This document shows positions 9,125 to 17,059 of a DNA stretch of 64,000 bases, one piece after another. The DNA lies in contig NZ_CP066831.1 of NCBI RefSeq assembly GCF_016598615.1, positions 8,432,001-8,496,000 of the forward strand, in the 5' to 3' direction. The notes beneath the pieces were generated by a model that saw nothing but the letters and a program-made list of their open reading frames with translations, was not told where the DNA came from and did no database searches. The stretch comes from Streptomyces liliifuscus. Lineage in GTDB: Bacteria; Actinomycetota; Actinomycetes; Streptomycetales; Streptomycetaceae. Positions within the stretch are counted from its first letter, which is position 1. Every line of letters begins with the position of its first letter. The position numbers were made by a program, and so were the translations under genes.

Positions 9125-10163
9125 CCTGTGGGGCGGGGCTCGATGGCTTGCCCCGTAGAGAGCCCGCGATGAGTGTTACCGCGCTTCCGACTGCCGCCCA
9201 CGCCGAGAGGGTCAGGAGCGAGGCTGTTGTGTCGTTGCCCTTGAAGTAGGCGATCGAGCGGGCCGCCCAGGTGCCGGCGCCCGGCGGGAGGGCGGGGCCG
9301 ATCGCCCTCCAGAACGGCGGGAGCATCGGGGGTGGGAGGGCGCCGCCCGCGCTCGGGTTGCCCAGGATCACGATCAGCAGGACGGCCACTCCGATGCCGA
9401 CGACCCCGAAGAGGCACTGGAACGCGAGGGTGGCCGCTCCCACCGCGAAGGTGATCAGCGCGCCGAGCCCCCAGAGGGCCCAGACGCTGCCCGGCAAGGC
9501 TCCCAGGACCGGTCCGACGATGAGCGCGCCGCCGAGGCCGCCGACGATCGCGACCACGGCCATGGCGGCGAGCCGGATCGTCGCGCGCCGCGGGTTGGCC
9601 GGCCGTGCGCCCGCGCTGATCGCCAACGCCGACGCGCACAGATAGCCGCCCACGCACCAGCCGACGACCAGGTAGAAGGTGGTGAGCCCGTTGGCGTCCT
9701 GGGCGTCGGCCGGGACCACGTCGACGGTTCTCACCGTGCGCCCTTGTTCCTTCTCCAGCCCGGTGACGAGCGCGATCAGTGTGGTGGTCAGGACCTTGCC
9801 GCCGCCGGACGCGACCAGCAGGGTGTCGGTGGTGCCCGCCGGGTCGATCACCAGGGCGCCGTCGATGTCCCGGTTCACGATCTGCTCGCGTGCCGTCGCC
9901 CGGTCGGGGAGCGCGCGAGGGTCCAGTGGCTTGCCGGGGAGCTGCTTCAGACGGGCCACCGCCTGGTCCGCGGCGGCTCCCGGGGCGACCACCCCGAACG
10001 CCACGTCCTTCGGCCTCGGGTTGTGCAGCGCCCCCACATAGGAGGCGATGAAGAGCAGTTGCAGGGCGACCACACCGATGACGAGCAGCGTGGCCCGCGG
10101 AGTGACTCCGTCCTTCACCTCTTCGAGGAAGGTCCGGCGTGGGGCCCCGGCTGTCTGTGTCAT
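9114..10163 (-). CDS. DUF3533-like (ABC-2/YhgE-type) membrane protein
   Basis: About 349 aa. One membrane segment near the N-terminus (TLLVIGVVALQLLFIASYVG) is followed by an extracytoplasmic domain of about 150 residues and then five or six C-terminal helices. That layout is shared by YhgE/Pip and DUF3533 proteins related to ABC-2 permeases. ATG at 10163 (MTQTAGAPRR) fits the usual short cytoplasmic start; an in-frame start at 10226 would cross the neighbouring promoter. No ATPase gene is adjacent. The stop codon is supplied by the loop of the dispersed repeat. Role unknown, possibly export or envelope stress. Confidence 0.78.
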   Translation of the reverse strand: MTQTAGAPRRTFLEEVKDGVTPRATLLVIGVVALQLLFIASYVGALHNPRPKDVAFGVVAPGAAADQAVARLKQLPGKPLDPRALPDRATAREQIVNRDIDGALVIDPAGTTDTLLVASGGGKVLTTTLIALVTGLEKEQGRTVRTVDVVPADAQDANGLTTFYLVVGWCVGGYLCASALAISAGARPANPRRATIRLAAMAVVAIVGGLGGALIVGPVLGALPGSVWALWGLGALITFAVGAATLAFQCLFGVVGIGVAVLLIVILGNPSAGGALPPPMLPPFWRAIGPALPPGAGTWAARSIAYFKGNDTTASLLTLSAWAAVGSAVTLIAGSLRGKPSSPAPQGRP

Positions 10164-10268
10164 GCCCCCACGGTCCGAGCCGCCCGGCGTTTGCGCAGGT
10201 GGGACGGGTCCGAACGGATGTCGCACACATGTTCGGGAATTGGTCTATGGTGGGGGTGAGGGAGTAGG

Positions 10269-10280
10269 GAACAAACGTTC
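10269..10280 (+). promoter_or_regulatory. LexA (SOS) operator before dnaE2
   Basis: GAAC-AAAC-GTTC matches both half-sites of the actinobacterial LexA box (TCGAAC-N4-GTTCGA); the downstream flank GA also fits, the upstream flank does not. It lies 27 nt before the dnaE2 start, downstream of a TATGGT -10-like hexamer at 10246-10251. DNA-damage induction of the dnaE2 cassette is the inference. Confidence 0.75.
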
Positions 10281-10306
10281 GAGGGCTGGCGTGGGAGCCC
10301 CTGGGA

Positions 10307-13300
10307 GTGGTGGAGGTGCGCGTGCCGGGCTTCACGCATCTGCACACCGTTTCCGGGTTCTCCCTGCGGCACGGGGCCTCGCATCCGGAGCGCCTCGCCG
10401 AGCGCGCCTCCGAGCGGGGCATGGACGCGCTCGCCCTCACCGACCGTGACACCCTCGCGGGCACGGTCCGCTTCGCCAAGGCCTGCGCCGCCCAGGGTGT
10501 GCGTCCACTGTTCGGGGTCGACCTCGCGGTCGAGGAGCCCGTACGTGTTCGGGAGTCCGCGCGTGTTCGGGAGTCCGTACGAGTCCGGGGGGCCGCGCGG
10601 GATGAGGGGTCCGTACGGCTCGGTGGGTCCGTAAGCGGGTCCGTAAGAGGGGGGCGGCGGCGGGCTCCCGTGCGGGGCGGTGCCTTCATCGACGAGTCGG
10701 CGCCTCGGGTGACCTTCCTTGCCCGGGACGGTGCGAAGGGCTGGGCCGAGCTCTGCAGAATCGTTACTGCGACGCATGCGGGCGACACGGACGGGCCGCT
10801 GTTGCCCTGGGCGGACAACCACGCCGACGGCCTGACCGTTCTGCTCGGGCCCGCCTCCGACGTCGGCCGGGCGCTCGTCGCGGGGCGTCCCGACCGGGCC
10901 GCGAAACTGCTCGTGCCCTGGCGGGAGGTCTACGGCGACGCCCTGCGTCTCGAAGCGGTCTGGCACGGGCGCGAGGGCACCGGTCCCGGCTCGCTGCGGC
11001 TGGCCGCCCGTACCGTCGGCTTCGCCGCCGAGCAGCAGGTGCGGCCCGTGCTAAGCAACGCCGTCCGGTACGCCGACCCGGGCATGGGCCCGGTCGCCGA
11101 TGTCCTGGACGCGGCCCGCCGGCTCGTGCCGGTCGACCCCCGCAAGGAGCTGGACAGCGGCGAGGCCTGGCTCAAGGACGCGGGCGCCATGCTCGGCGCC
11201 GCCGAACGGATCGTCGAGGCCGCGGGCTATCGCCGTGACACCGCGTACCGCCTGCTCGAACAGACGAGGGCCACCGCCGCCGAGTGTCTCGTCGACCCGG
11301 AGGACGACCTCGGCCTCGGCGCCGTGCACTTTCCCGAGCCGCATCTCGTCGGCGCCGGACGCCGTACCGCGCAGCGGGTACTGGCCTCGCGGGCGGCGGC
11401 GGGGATGGTTCGGCGCGGCTACGACCGTTCTTCCGAAGCGCGTGGTTACTGGGAGCGGATGCATCGCGAGCTGGACATCATCGCCCACCACAACTTCGCC
11501 TCCTACTTCCTGACGGTCGCTCAGGTCGTGGACGACGTAAGGGAGATGGGCATCCGGGTCGCCGCGCGCGGCTCCGGCGCGGGCTCGCTCGTCAACCACC
11601 TCCTCGGTATCGCGCACGCCGACCCCGTCGCGCACGGGCTGCTGATGGAACGCTTCCTGTCCAAGCGCCGCCCGGTTCTGCCCGACATCGACATCGACGT
11701 GGAGTCCGCACGCCGGCTCGAGGTCTACCGCGCGATCATCGGCCGGTTCGGCACCGAGCGGGTCGCGACCGTGGCGATGCCGGAGACGTACCGGGTACGC
11801 CATGCGGTACGGGACGTCGGCGCGGCCCTCTCCATGGACCCGGCCGACATCGACCGCATCGCCAAGTCCTTCCCGCACATCCGCGCCCGCGACGCCCGCG
11901 CGGCACTGGAGGAACTGCCCGAACTGCGGCCCCTGGCCGGGGAGATGGAGAAGTACGGGCGGCTGTGGGACCTGGTGGAGGCACTGGACGCCCTGCCGCG
12001 CGGAATCGCCATGCACCCGTGCGGGGTCCTCCTCTCCGACGCCTCGCTCCTCGCCCGTACGCCCGTCATGCCGACCAGCGGCGAGGGGTTCCCCATGTCG
12101 CAGTTCGACAAGGAGGACGTCGAGGACCTCGGGTTGCTCAAACTGGACGTGCTGGGCGTGCGCATGCAGTCCGCGATGGCGCACGCGGTGGCCGAGGTGG
12201 AGCGGGCCACGGGGGACCGGGTCGACCTGGACGCCGTCGAGGAGGGCGACCCCGCCACGTATCGACTCATCCGGTCCGCCGAGACGTTGGGCTGCTTCCA
12301 GATCGAGTCGCCGGGCCAGCGGGACCTGGTGGGCAGGCTGCAGCCCGCGAACTTCCACGATCTCGTCGTCGACATCTCCCTCTTCCGGCCGGGACCGGTC
12401 GCGGCCGACATGGTGCGGCCGTTCATCGAGGCGCGGCACGGCCGGGCGCCGGTCCGCTTCCCGCACCCGGATCTGGCGGAGCCGCTGAGGAGCACGTACG
12501 GGGTCGTGGTCTTCCACGAGCAGATCATCGACATCGTCGACATCATGACCGGCTGCGGGCGCGACGAGGCGGACCGGGTGCGGCGCGGGCTGTCCGACCC
12601 CGAGTCGCAGGGACGGATCCGCTTCTGGTTCGCGCAGCACGCGGCCGCCCGGGGGTACGACGCGGAGACGATCGCCCGTACGTGGGAGATCGTCGAGGCC
12701 TTCGGGTCGTACGGCTTCTGCAAGGCGCACGCGGTCGCCTTCGCCGTGCCGACGTACCAGTCGGCCTGGCTGAAGGCGCATCACCCGGCCGCCTTCTACG
12801 CCGGGCTGCTCACGCACGATCCCGGGATGTATCCGAAGCGGCTGCTGCTCGCGGACGCGCGGCGGCGGGGGGTGCCGATCCTGCCGTTGGACGTGAACCG
12901 GTCGGCGGTCGCACACCGTATCGAACTGGTGTCTGATTCTGAGGGGTTCGAAGGGTTCAAGGGGGTGGCCGGGGGGACCCTCAGGGGGTCCGGGAAGGCC
13001 TGGGGTGTGCGGCTCGCGCTCTCCGACGTGCACGGCATCAGCGAGGCCGAGGCGGCACGGATCGCGGACGGGCAGCCGTACGCCTCGCTGCTCGACTTCT
13101 GGGAACGGGCCCGGCCGAGCCGTCCGCTGGCCGGACGGCTCGCGCAGGTCGGGGCGTTGGACGCCTTCGGTGCCAACCGCCGTGATCTGCAACTGCACTT
13201 GACCGAGCTGCACCGGGGAGCGCGTGCCGGTCGCGGGAACCAACTTCCCCTGGCCGGTGGGCAGAAGACCGCGCCGGCCGGGCTGCCCGACCTCTCCTCG

Positions 13301-13918
13301 GCCGAGCGGCTCAGTGCCGAGCTGGGTGTGCTCTCCATGGACGCCTCACGCAATCTGATGGACGATCACCGGGAGTTCCTGGAGGAGCTGGGCGTGGTCA
13401 CCGCGCGCCGGCTGCGGGCGGCACGGCACGGTGAGACGGTCCTGGTCGCGGGTGCCAAGGCGGCCACCCAGACCCCGCCGATCCGCTCCGGCAGGCGGGT
13501 CATCTTCACCACCCTGGACGACGGCACGGGCCTGGTCGACCTCGCCTTCTTCGACGACTCCCACGACGCGTGCGCGCACACCGTCTTCCACTCCTGGCTC
13601 CTGCTCGTACGCGGAGTGGTGCAGCGGCGCGGCCCGCGCAGCCTCAGCGTGGTCGGGGCGGCCGCCTGGAACCTCGCCGACCTGGTGGAACTGCGGCGCG
13701 AGGAAGGCCTGGACGGAGTGGCCCTGCGGCTGGCCGAGCCGCAGGGGGAGGACGGGGCCGAGGGTGGCTCGCGGGACACGGGAGATCCGACGGGCGGCCG
13801 TCGAATCCAGATGTCCACGGGATACGAAATGCATCCGTGGGCCGATCTGCGCCCGGCGGGCGAAGGGCCCGCCGGTGGAAAGAAGTTGTGGCACCAGAGC
13901 CCGGGGAGTGCGGGATGA
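10307..13918 (+). CDS. dnaE2: Error-prone DNA polymerase III alpha subunit DnaE2 (ImuC)
   Basis: C-family polymerase of 1203 aa for damage-induced translesion synthesis. An N-terminal PHP domain (FTHLHTVSGFS, MDALALTDRDTLAG) leads into the catalytic palm with PDIDIDVES near residues 458-466 and LLKLDVLG near 610-617. Finger, helix-hairpin and OB-fold regions follow, ending in the ImuC-type KLWHQSPGS. GTG at 10307 follows GGGAG. An in-frame tandem repeat (10541-10642) inserts a basic low-complexity stretch into the PHP domain. It overlaps the next gene by 4 nt and has a LexA box upstream. Confidence 0.95.
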   Translation: MVEVRVPGFTHLHTVSGFSLRHGASHPERLAERASERGMDALALTDRDTLAGTVRFAKACAAQGVRPLFGVDLAVEEPVRVRESARVRESVRVRGAARDEGSVRLGGSVSGSVRGGRRRAPVRGGAFIDESAPRVTFLARDGAKGWAELCRIVTATHAGDTDGPLLPWADNHADGLTVLLGPASDVGRALVAGRPDRAAKLLVPWREVYGDALRLEAVWHGREGTGPGSLRLAARTVGFAAEQQVRPVLSNAVRYADPGMGPVADVLDAARRLVPVDPRKELDSGEAWLKDAGAMLGAAERIVEAAGYRRDTAYRLLEQTRATAAECLVDPEDDLGLGAVHFPEPHLVGAGRRTAQRVLASRAAAGMVRRGYDRSSEARGYWERMHRELDIIAHHNFASYFLTVAQVVDDVREMGIRVAARGSGAGSLVNHLLGIAHADPVAHGLLMERFLSKRRPVLPDIDIDVESARRLEVYRAIIGRFGTERVATVAMPETYRVRHAVRDVGAALSMDPADIDRIAKSFPHIRARDARAALEELPELRPLAGEMEKYGRLWDLVEALDALPRGIAMHPCGVLLSDASLLARTPVMPTSGEGFPMSQFDKEDVEDLGLLKLDVLGVRMQSAMAHAVAEVERATGDRVDLDAVEEGDPATYRLIRSAETLGCFQIESPGQRDLVGRLQPANFHDLVVDISLFRPGPVAADMVRPFIEARHGRAPVRFPHPDLAEPLRSTYGVVVFHEQIIDIVDIMTGCGRDEADRVRRGLSDPESQGRIRFWFAQHAAARGYDAETIARTWEIVEAFGSYGFCKAHAVAFAVPTYQSAWLKAHHPAAFYAGLLTHDPGMYPKRLLLADARRRGVPILPLDVNRSAVAHRIELVSDSEGFEGFKGVAGGTLRGSGKAWGVRLALSDVHGISEAEAARIADGQPYASLLDFWERARPSRPLAGRLAQVGALDAFGANRRDLQLHLTELHRGARAGRGNQLPLAGGQKTAPAGLPDLSSAERLSAELGVLSMDASRNLMDDHREFLEELGVVTARRLRAARHGETVLVAGAKAATQTPPIRSGRRVIFTTLDDGTGLVDLAFFDDSHDACAHTVFHSWLLLVRGVVQRRGPRSLSVVGAAAWNLADLVELRREEGLDGVALRLAEPQGEDGAEGGSRDTGDPTGGRRIQMSTGYEMHPWADLRPAGEGPAGGKKLWHQSPGSAG
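10541..10642 (+). repeat. Five 18-bp tandem units inside dnaE2
   Basis: Units start at 10541, 10559, 10577, 10595 and 10613 (GTACGTGTTCGGGAGTCC, GCGCGTGTTCGGGAGTCC and diverged copies), followed by a 12-bp partial unit. The period is a multiple of three, so the reading frame is kept. It encodes about 34 residues of Val/Arg/Ser/Gly-rich sequence around residues 79-113 of DnaE2. Confidence 0.85.
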
Positions 13919-14889
13919 CCATCCTCTGCGTACGTTTCCAGCTGCCTCCGGCGTACGAGGCCGCCCTGCCCGGGCTCCTCGGCACGCTGGAGGAGTTCAC
14001 CCCCGTCGTCGAGGCGCTGCCACCGGACGGAGCGCTGGCCGATCTGCGGGGCGCCGAGCGGTACTTCAAGCGGGACGTCGAGGAACTGGCCTCGATGATC
14101 CGGGTGCGGGCGCTCGCCTGGCACGGCGTCGACTGTGTGATCGGGGCCGGACCCGGGCCGATGTTCGCACGGATGGCCCTGCGGGAAGCCGCCCCCGGAA
14201 CGACCCGCGTGGTGCCCGAAGACCCCTGCGCCCTCGCGGAGTTCCTGGCGGAACAGCCCGTGCGGGCGCTGCCCGGAGTCGGCACCGCCACCGCCCGCAC
14301 CCTGTGCGAGTACGGCCTGGACAGCGTCGGCAAGGTCGCCGCCGCGCCCCTGTCCACACTGCAACGGCTCACCAGCGCCCGCACGGGCCGCGAACTGCAC
14401 GAGATGGCACGGGGTATCGACCGCGGCCGGGTCGTACCGAACGCCGTCTCACGGTCGCTCGCCGCCGAACGCCCCTTCCCGCACGACGAGTTGGACCCGG
14501 ACCAGCACCGGCGCGCTCTGCTCTCCGCCGCCGAGGAACTGGGCGCCCGGCTGCGCGCCCTGGAGAAGGTGTGCCGCACGCTCACCCTCACCGTCCGCTA
14601 CGCCGACCGCTCCACCACGCCCCGCAGCCGCACCCTCCCCGAGCCGACCGCCCACTCCTCGGCGCTCACCGACGCCGCGTACCGCATGTACGAGGCGCTC
14701 GGGCTGCAGCGCGCCCGGGTCCGCGGCATCGTCCTGCGTGCCGAGGGGCTCGACCCTGCCGAACAGGCCTCCTACCAGCTCACCTTCGACCCGGTGGACG
14801 AGAAGGTCCGGCGGGTCGAGGAAGCGGCGGACCGGGTCCGGGCGAAGTTCGGACCGCGGGCGATCACACCGGGGTCTTTGGCGGCGTGA
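13915..14889 (+). CDS. Degenerate Y-family DNA polymerase (ImuB-like)
   Basis: Protein of 324 aa coupled to dnaE2 by an ATGA overlap. The C-terminal two thirds are clearly Y-family: thumb helix-hairpin-helix PVRALPGVGTATARTL and a little finger ending ...YQLTFDPVDEKVRRVEEAADRV. The N-terminus is not that of a working polymerase. The first metal-binding motif (VDMD in DinB) reads CVRF. The SxDE motif reads PPDG, keeping Asp but losing Glu. Only about 30 residues separate the two motifs, so the fingers are missing. I infer a non-catalytic adaptor for DnaE2, as ImuB is in mycobacteria, though it is shorter than ImuB and no ImuA' gene is present. Confidence 0.85.
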   Translation: MTILCVRFQLPPAYEAALPGLLGTLEEFTPVVEALPPDGALADLRGAERYFKRDVEELASMIRVRALAWHGVDCVIGAGPGPMFARMALREAAPGTTRVVPEDPCALAEFLAEQPVRALPGVGTATARTLCEYGLDSVGKVAAAPLSTLQRLTSARTGRELHEMARGIDRGRVVPNAVSRSLAAERPFPHDELDPDQHRRALLSAAEELGARLRALEKVCRTLTLTVRYADRSTTPRSRTLPEPTAHSSALTDAAYRMYEALGLQRARVRGIVLRAEGLDPAEQASYQLTFDPVDEKVRRVEEAADRVRAKFGPRAITPGSLAA

Positions 14890-14920
14890 CCGCTTCGTGC
14901 CCCGGTGGGGAGACGGGGGT

Positions 14921-14975
14921 GCCCCGTAAGGGGCGCGGGGAACTGCGCGACCAGCCACGACCGACCCGCAGCTTC
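14921..14975. repeat. Dispersed GC-rich repeat, copy 2
   Basis: Inverse-orientation copy (GGGGCGCGGGGAACTGCGCG, then ACCAGCCACGACCGACCCGC) beginning with the hairpin GCCCC-GTAA-GGGGC at 14921-14934. It lies between the convergent Y-family and cupin genes. Confidence 0.85.
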
Positions 14976-14998
14976 CGACACAACCCCGGTTCTCAAGG

Positions 14999-15373
14999 TC
15001 AGTTGGCCCACGGCGGAGTAATCACCGTGCCGTCCGCCAGCTTCGCCTGGAGGCCGATCGACGTGGTGACCCAGGAGATCGCGGTCTCCTCGGTCGGGTT
15101 CTCCACGGCGAGTGTCGCGCCGGGATTGATGATCACCGTGTCGCCCGCGGCGATCCGCTCGGTACGGCCGTCGAGGGTCATCAGGAGTTCCCCGGCCAGC
15201 AGATGGAAGATCTCCTCGCGATTGACGGTGTGTGCGGGCGCCTTCGTGCCAGCGGGGATCTCGCCCCGCCAGGCGCACAGTTCTCTGCTCCCGCTGAGGG
15301 GAGTGGCGTACGAGACGAAGCGCGCGCCGTGGATCTCGTGGACGACGGCTTCGGACGAGCGGACTACGGGCAC
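14999..15373 (-). CDS. Small cupin-domain protein
   Basis: Single cupin of 124 aa. The first cupin motif reads PAHTVNREEIFHLLAGELLM with the metal-type His and Glu; the second is weaker (GDTVIINPGATLAVEN). GTG start after GGAGG. Single cupins of this size bind small metabolites or catalyse simple isomerase/dioxygenase steps; nothing here fixes the substrate. It is transcribed divergently from a MarR regulator, with both promoters embedded in two identical palindromes, so it is probably the regulator's target. Confidence 0.88.
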   Translation of the reverse strand: MPVVRSSEAVVHEIHGARFVSYATPLSGSRELCAWRGEIPAGTKAPAHTVNREEIFHLLAGELLMTLDGRTERIAAGDTVIINPGATLAVENPTEETAISWVTTSIGLQAKLADGTVITPPWAN

Positions 15374-15394
15374 GGCTGCCTCCAGCGGCGAATG

Positions 15395-15409
15395 GTCAAG
15401 CTGCTTGAC
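15395..15409. promoter_or_regulatory. MarR-type operator, copy 1
   Basis: GTCAAGCTGCTTGAC, a perfect 15-bp palindrome with a central T, 22 bp upstream of the cupin start. The identical sequence recurs 29 bp away. Confidence 0.75.
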
Positions 15410-15423
15410 TATGTGGATCCATG

Positions 15424-15438
15424 GTCAAGCTGCTTGAC
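15424..15438. promoter_or_regulatory. MarR-type operator, copy 2
   Basis: Second exact copy of GTCAAGCTGCTTGAC, 30 bp before the MarR start, followed by an extra half-site GTCAAG at 15445-15450. Shared flanks (ATG before each box) suggest a duplication of the site. Confidence 0.75.
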
Positions 15439-15467
15439 CAATTCGTCAAGGGTGTTTCAATGCGTGC

Positions 15468-15914
15468 GTGCAGAACTCCGAGGCCATGGCCCTGTCCGCC
15501 GCCCTGCTCGCCGTCGCCGGCGAGCTCACCCAGCGCATCCACGACGGTGTCGTCGCCCGTGGGTTCGAGGGGGTCCGGCCCGCGCACGGGTTCGCGTTCG
15601 CGCGCCTCGCGCCCGGCGGGGCGACGGTCACGGAGCTGGCCGCCCATCTGGGCGTGACCAAGCAGGCCGCGAGTCAACTTGTCGACGAGATCGTCCGCAA
15701 GGGGTACGCCGAGCGGCGCCCGCACCCCGATGACGCGCGCGCCCGGCTGGTCGTGCTGACCGAGCAGGGCTGGGCCTGTACGCGGGCGGCGGAGGAGGCG
15801 GCCGCGGAAGCCGTCGGCCCCTGGGTCGAACTGCTTGGCGAGGGTGAAGTCCGGGCGTTGCGTGACCGTTTGCTGCGCATTGCGCCCTACGGTCCCATCA
15901 GGCCCGCCTGGTGA
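15468..15914 (+). CDS. MarR-family transcriptional regulator
   Basis: Winged-helix repressor of 148 aa. The recognition helix region TELAAHLGVTKQAASQLV and the wing RRPHPDDARARLVVLTEQG are characteristic. The GTG at 15468 gives the full-length N-terminus; an ATG at 15486 is a possible alternative six residues in. The gene is preceded by two identical palindromes that also cover the divergent cupin promoter, so autoregulation plus control of the cupin gene is likely. The ligand is unknown. Confidence 0.9.
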   Translation: MQNSEAMALSAALLAVAGELTQRIHDGVVARGFEGVRPAHGFAFARLAPGGATVTELAAHLGVTKQAASQLVDEIVRKGYAERRPHPDDARARLVVLTEQGWACTRAAEEAAAEAVGPWVELLGEGEVRALRDRLLRIAPYGPIRPAW

Positions 15915-15960
15915 CGGTTCCGCGGCACGTGTCAGTGCTCCCGGCCAGCACCGGAAGTTT

Positions 15961-16001
15961 TTACTGACGCGTAACTTCACACTTCTACTACTCGCTCGTA
16001 A
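15961..16001 (+). promoter_or_regulatory. Paired TTAC-N6-GTAA elements before the lipase gene
   Basis: TTAC-TGACGC-GTAA at 15961-15974 and CTAC-TCGCTC-GTAA at 15988-16001, 27 bp apart, each followed by CTT. A related TTAC-TCGCTC-GTAG lies at 7654-7667 before the second protease. The binding factor is unknown. Confidence 0.45.
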
Positions 16002-16085
16002 CTTGGCAAAAGAACAGCATCCTCGTGATCCGGATCACAGGGCGTACGCCATCGCAACTCCCTTGAGCCGCAAGGAGATCACTCG

Positions 16086-16964
16086 ATGCTGCCCTGGAAA
16101 CGCCTGCTCAGACCCCTGGCCGCGCTGCTGCTGACCGCCGCGGTCACCGTCGTCCCCACCGCCACCGTCGCTACCGCCGCCACCGCCGAGGCCGAGACCG
16201 CGCCGAGCCGTGGCTGGAACGACTACTCCTGCAAGCCGTCCGCCGCCCACCCGCGCCCCGTCGTCCTCGTCCACGGCACCTTCGCCAACTCCGTAGACAA
16301 CTGGCTGGGCCTCGCGCCCTACCTCGTGAACCGTAACTACTGCGTCTTCGCCCTCGACTACGGGCAACTGCCCGGCGTGCCGTTCTTCAACGGCCTCGGT
16401 CCCATCGACAAGTCGGCGGAGCAGCTCAAGACCTTCGTCGACAAAGTGCTCGCCGCGACCGGCGCGGCCAAGGCCGACCTCGTCGGCCACTCGCAGGGCG
16501 GCATGATGCCCCGTCACTATCTGAAGTTCCTCGGCGGAGCCGCCAAGGTGAACGCCCTCGTCGGGATCGCCCCCGACAACCACGGCACCACCCTGAACGG
16601 ACTCACCCAACTCCTCGACTACTTCCCCGGCGCGGCCGACCTGCTCTCCACGGCCACCCCCGCCCTCGCCGACCAGGTGGCGGGATCCGCGTTCCTGACC
16701 AAGCTCAACGCGGGCGGCGACACCGTCCCCGGTGTCCGCTACACGGTCATCGCCACCAAGTACGACGAGGTCGTCACGCCGTACCGCTCGCAGTACCTCG
16801 ACGGTCCGAACGTACGCAATGTCCTGATCCAGGACCTGTGTGCGGTCGACCTCTCCGAGCACGCGGCGATCGGGCTCATCGACCGGATCGCCTTCCACGA
16901 GGTGGCGAACGCCTTGGACCCGGCACACGCCACCCCGACGACCTGCCTGTCGGTGATCGGCTAG
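16086..16964 (+). CDS. Secreted triacylglycerol lipase/esterase
   Basis: Extracellular alpha/beta-hydrolase lipase of 292 aa. ATG after AAGGAGA. The signal peptide runs to about AATA (residue 33). The oxyanion strand is VVLVHGTFANSVDNW; nucleophile Ser136 in GHSQGG, acid Asp227 (TKYDEVVTPY) and base His259 (SEHAAIG) form the triad. Four cysteines (49, 86, 252, 287) fit two disulfides. The sequence belongs to the actinobacterial secreted lipase group rather than the GDSL type found at 35145. It is monocistronic and preceded by paired TTAC-N6-GTAA elements. Confidence 0.92.
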   Translation: MLPWKRLLRPLAALLLTAAVTVVPTATVATAATAEAETAPSRGWNDYSCKPSAAHPRPVVLVHGTFANSVDNWLGLAPYLVNRNYCVFALDYGQLPGVPFFNGLGPIDKSAEQLKTFVDKVLAATGAAKADLVGHSQGGMMPRHYLKFLGGAAKVNALVGIAPDNHGTTLNGLTQLLDYFPGAADLLSTATPALADQVAGSAFLTKLNAGGDTVPGVRYTVIATKYDEVVTPYRSQYLDGPNVRNVLIQDLCAVDLSEHAAIGLIDRIAFHEVANALDPAHATPTTCLSVIG

Positions 16965-16977
16965 CCGACCGGCGAAC

Positions 16978-17032
16978 CGCGCCCCTTCAGAGGCGCGGGG
17001 AACTGCGCGACCAGCCACAGGCGGCCCGCAGA
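16978..17032. repeat. Dispersed GC-rich repeat, copy 3
   Basis: GCGCCCC-TTCA-GAGGCGCGGGG then AACTGCGCGACCAGCCAC, between the convergent lipase and LPMO genes. The hairpin has one mismatch compared with copy 1. Confidence 0.85.
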
Positions 17033-17059
17033 CCCAGCACCGTCCGCGGGCCGCAGGCC

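Noticed and set aside
10211..10235. CGAAC-N15-GTTCG inverted repeat as another LexA site
   Set aside because: LexA needs a 4-nt gap between GAAC and GTTC; 15 nt does not fit. The site at 10269 does.
11051..13243. 730-codon minus-strand frame inside dnaE2
   Set aside because: No domain and no ribosome site; dnaE2 on the plus strand is unambiguous.
15999..16035. CGTAAC/ATCC tract near 16000 as a CRP-type site (GTGATCCGGATCACA)
   Set aside because: GTGATCCGGATCAC at about 16026-16039 is a neat palindrome, but it is shorter than a CRP site and I cannot link it to a regulator with confidence.
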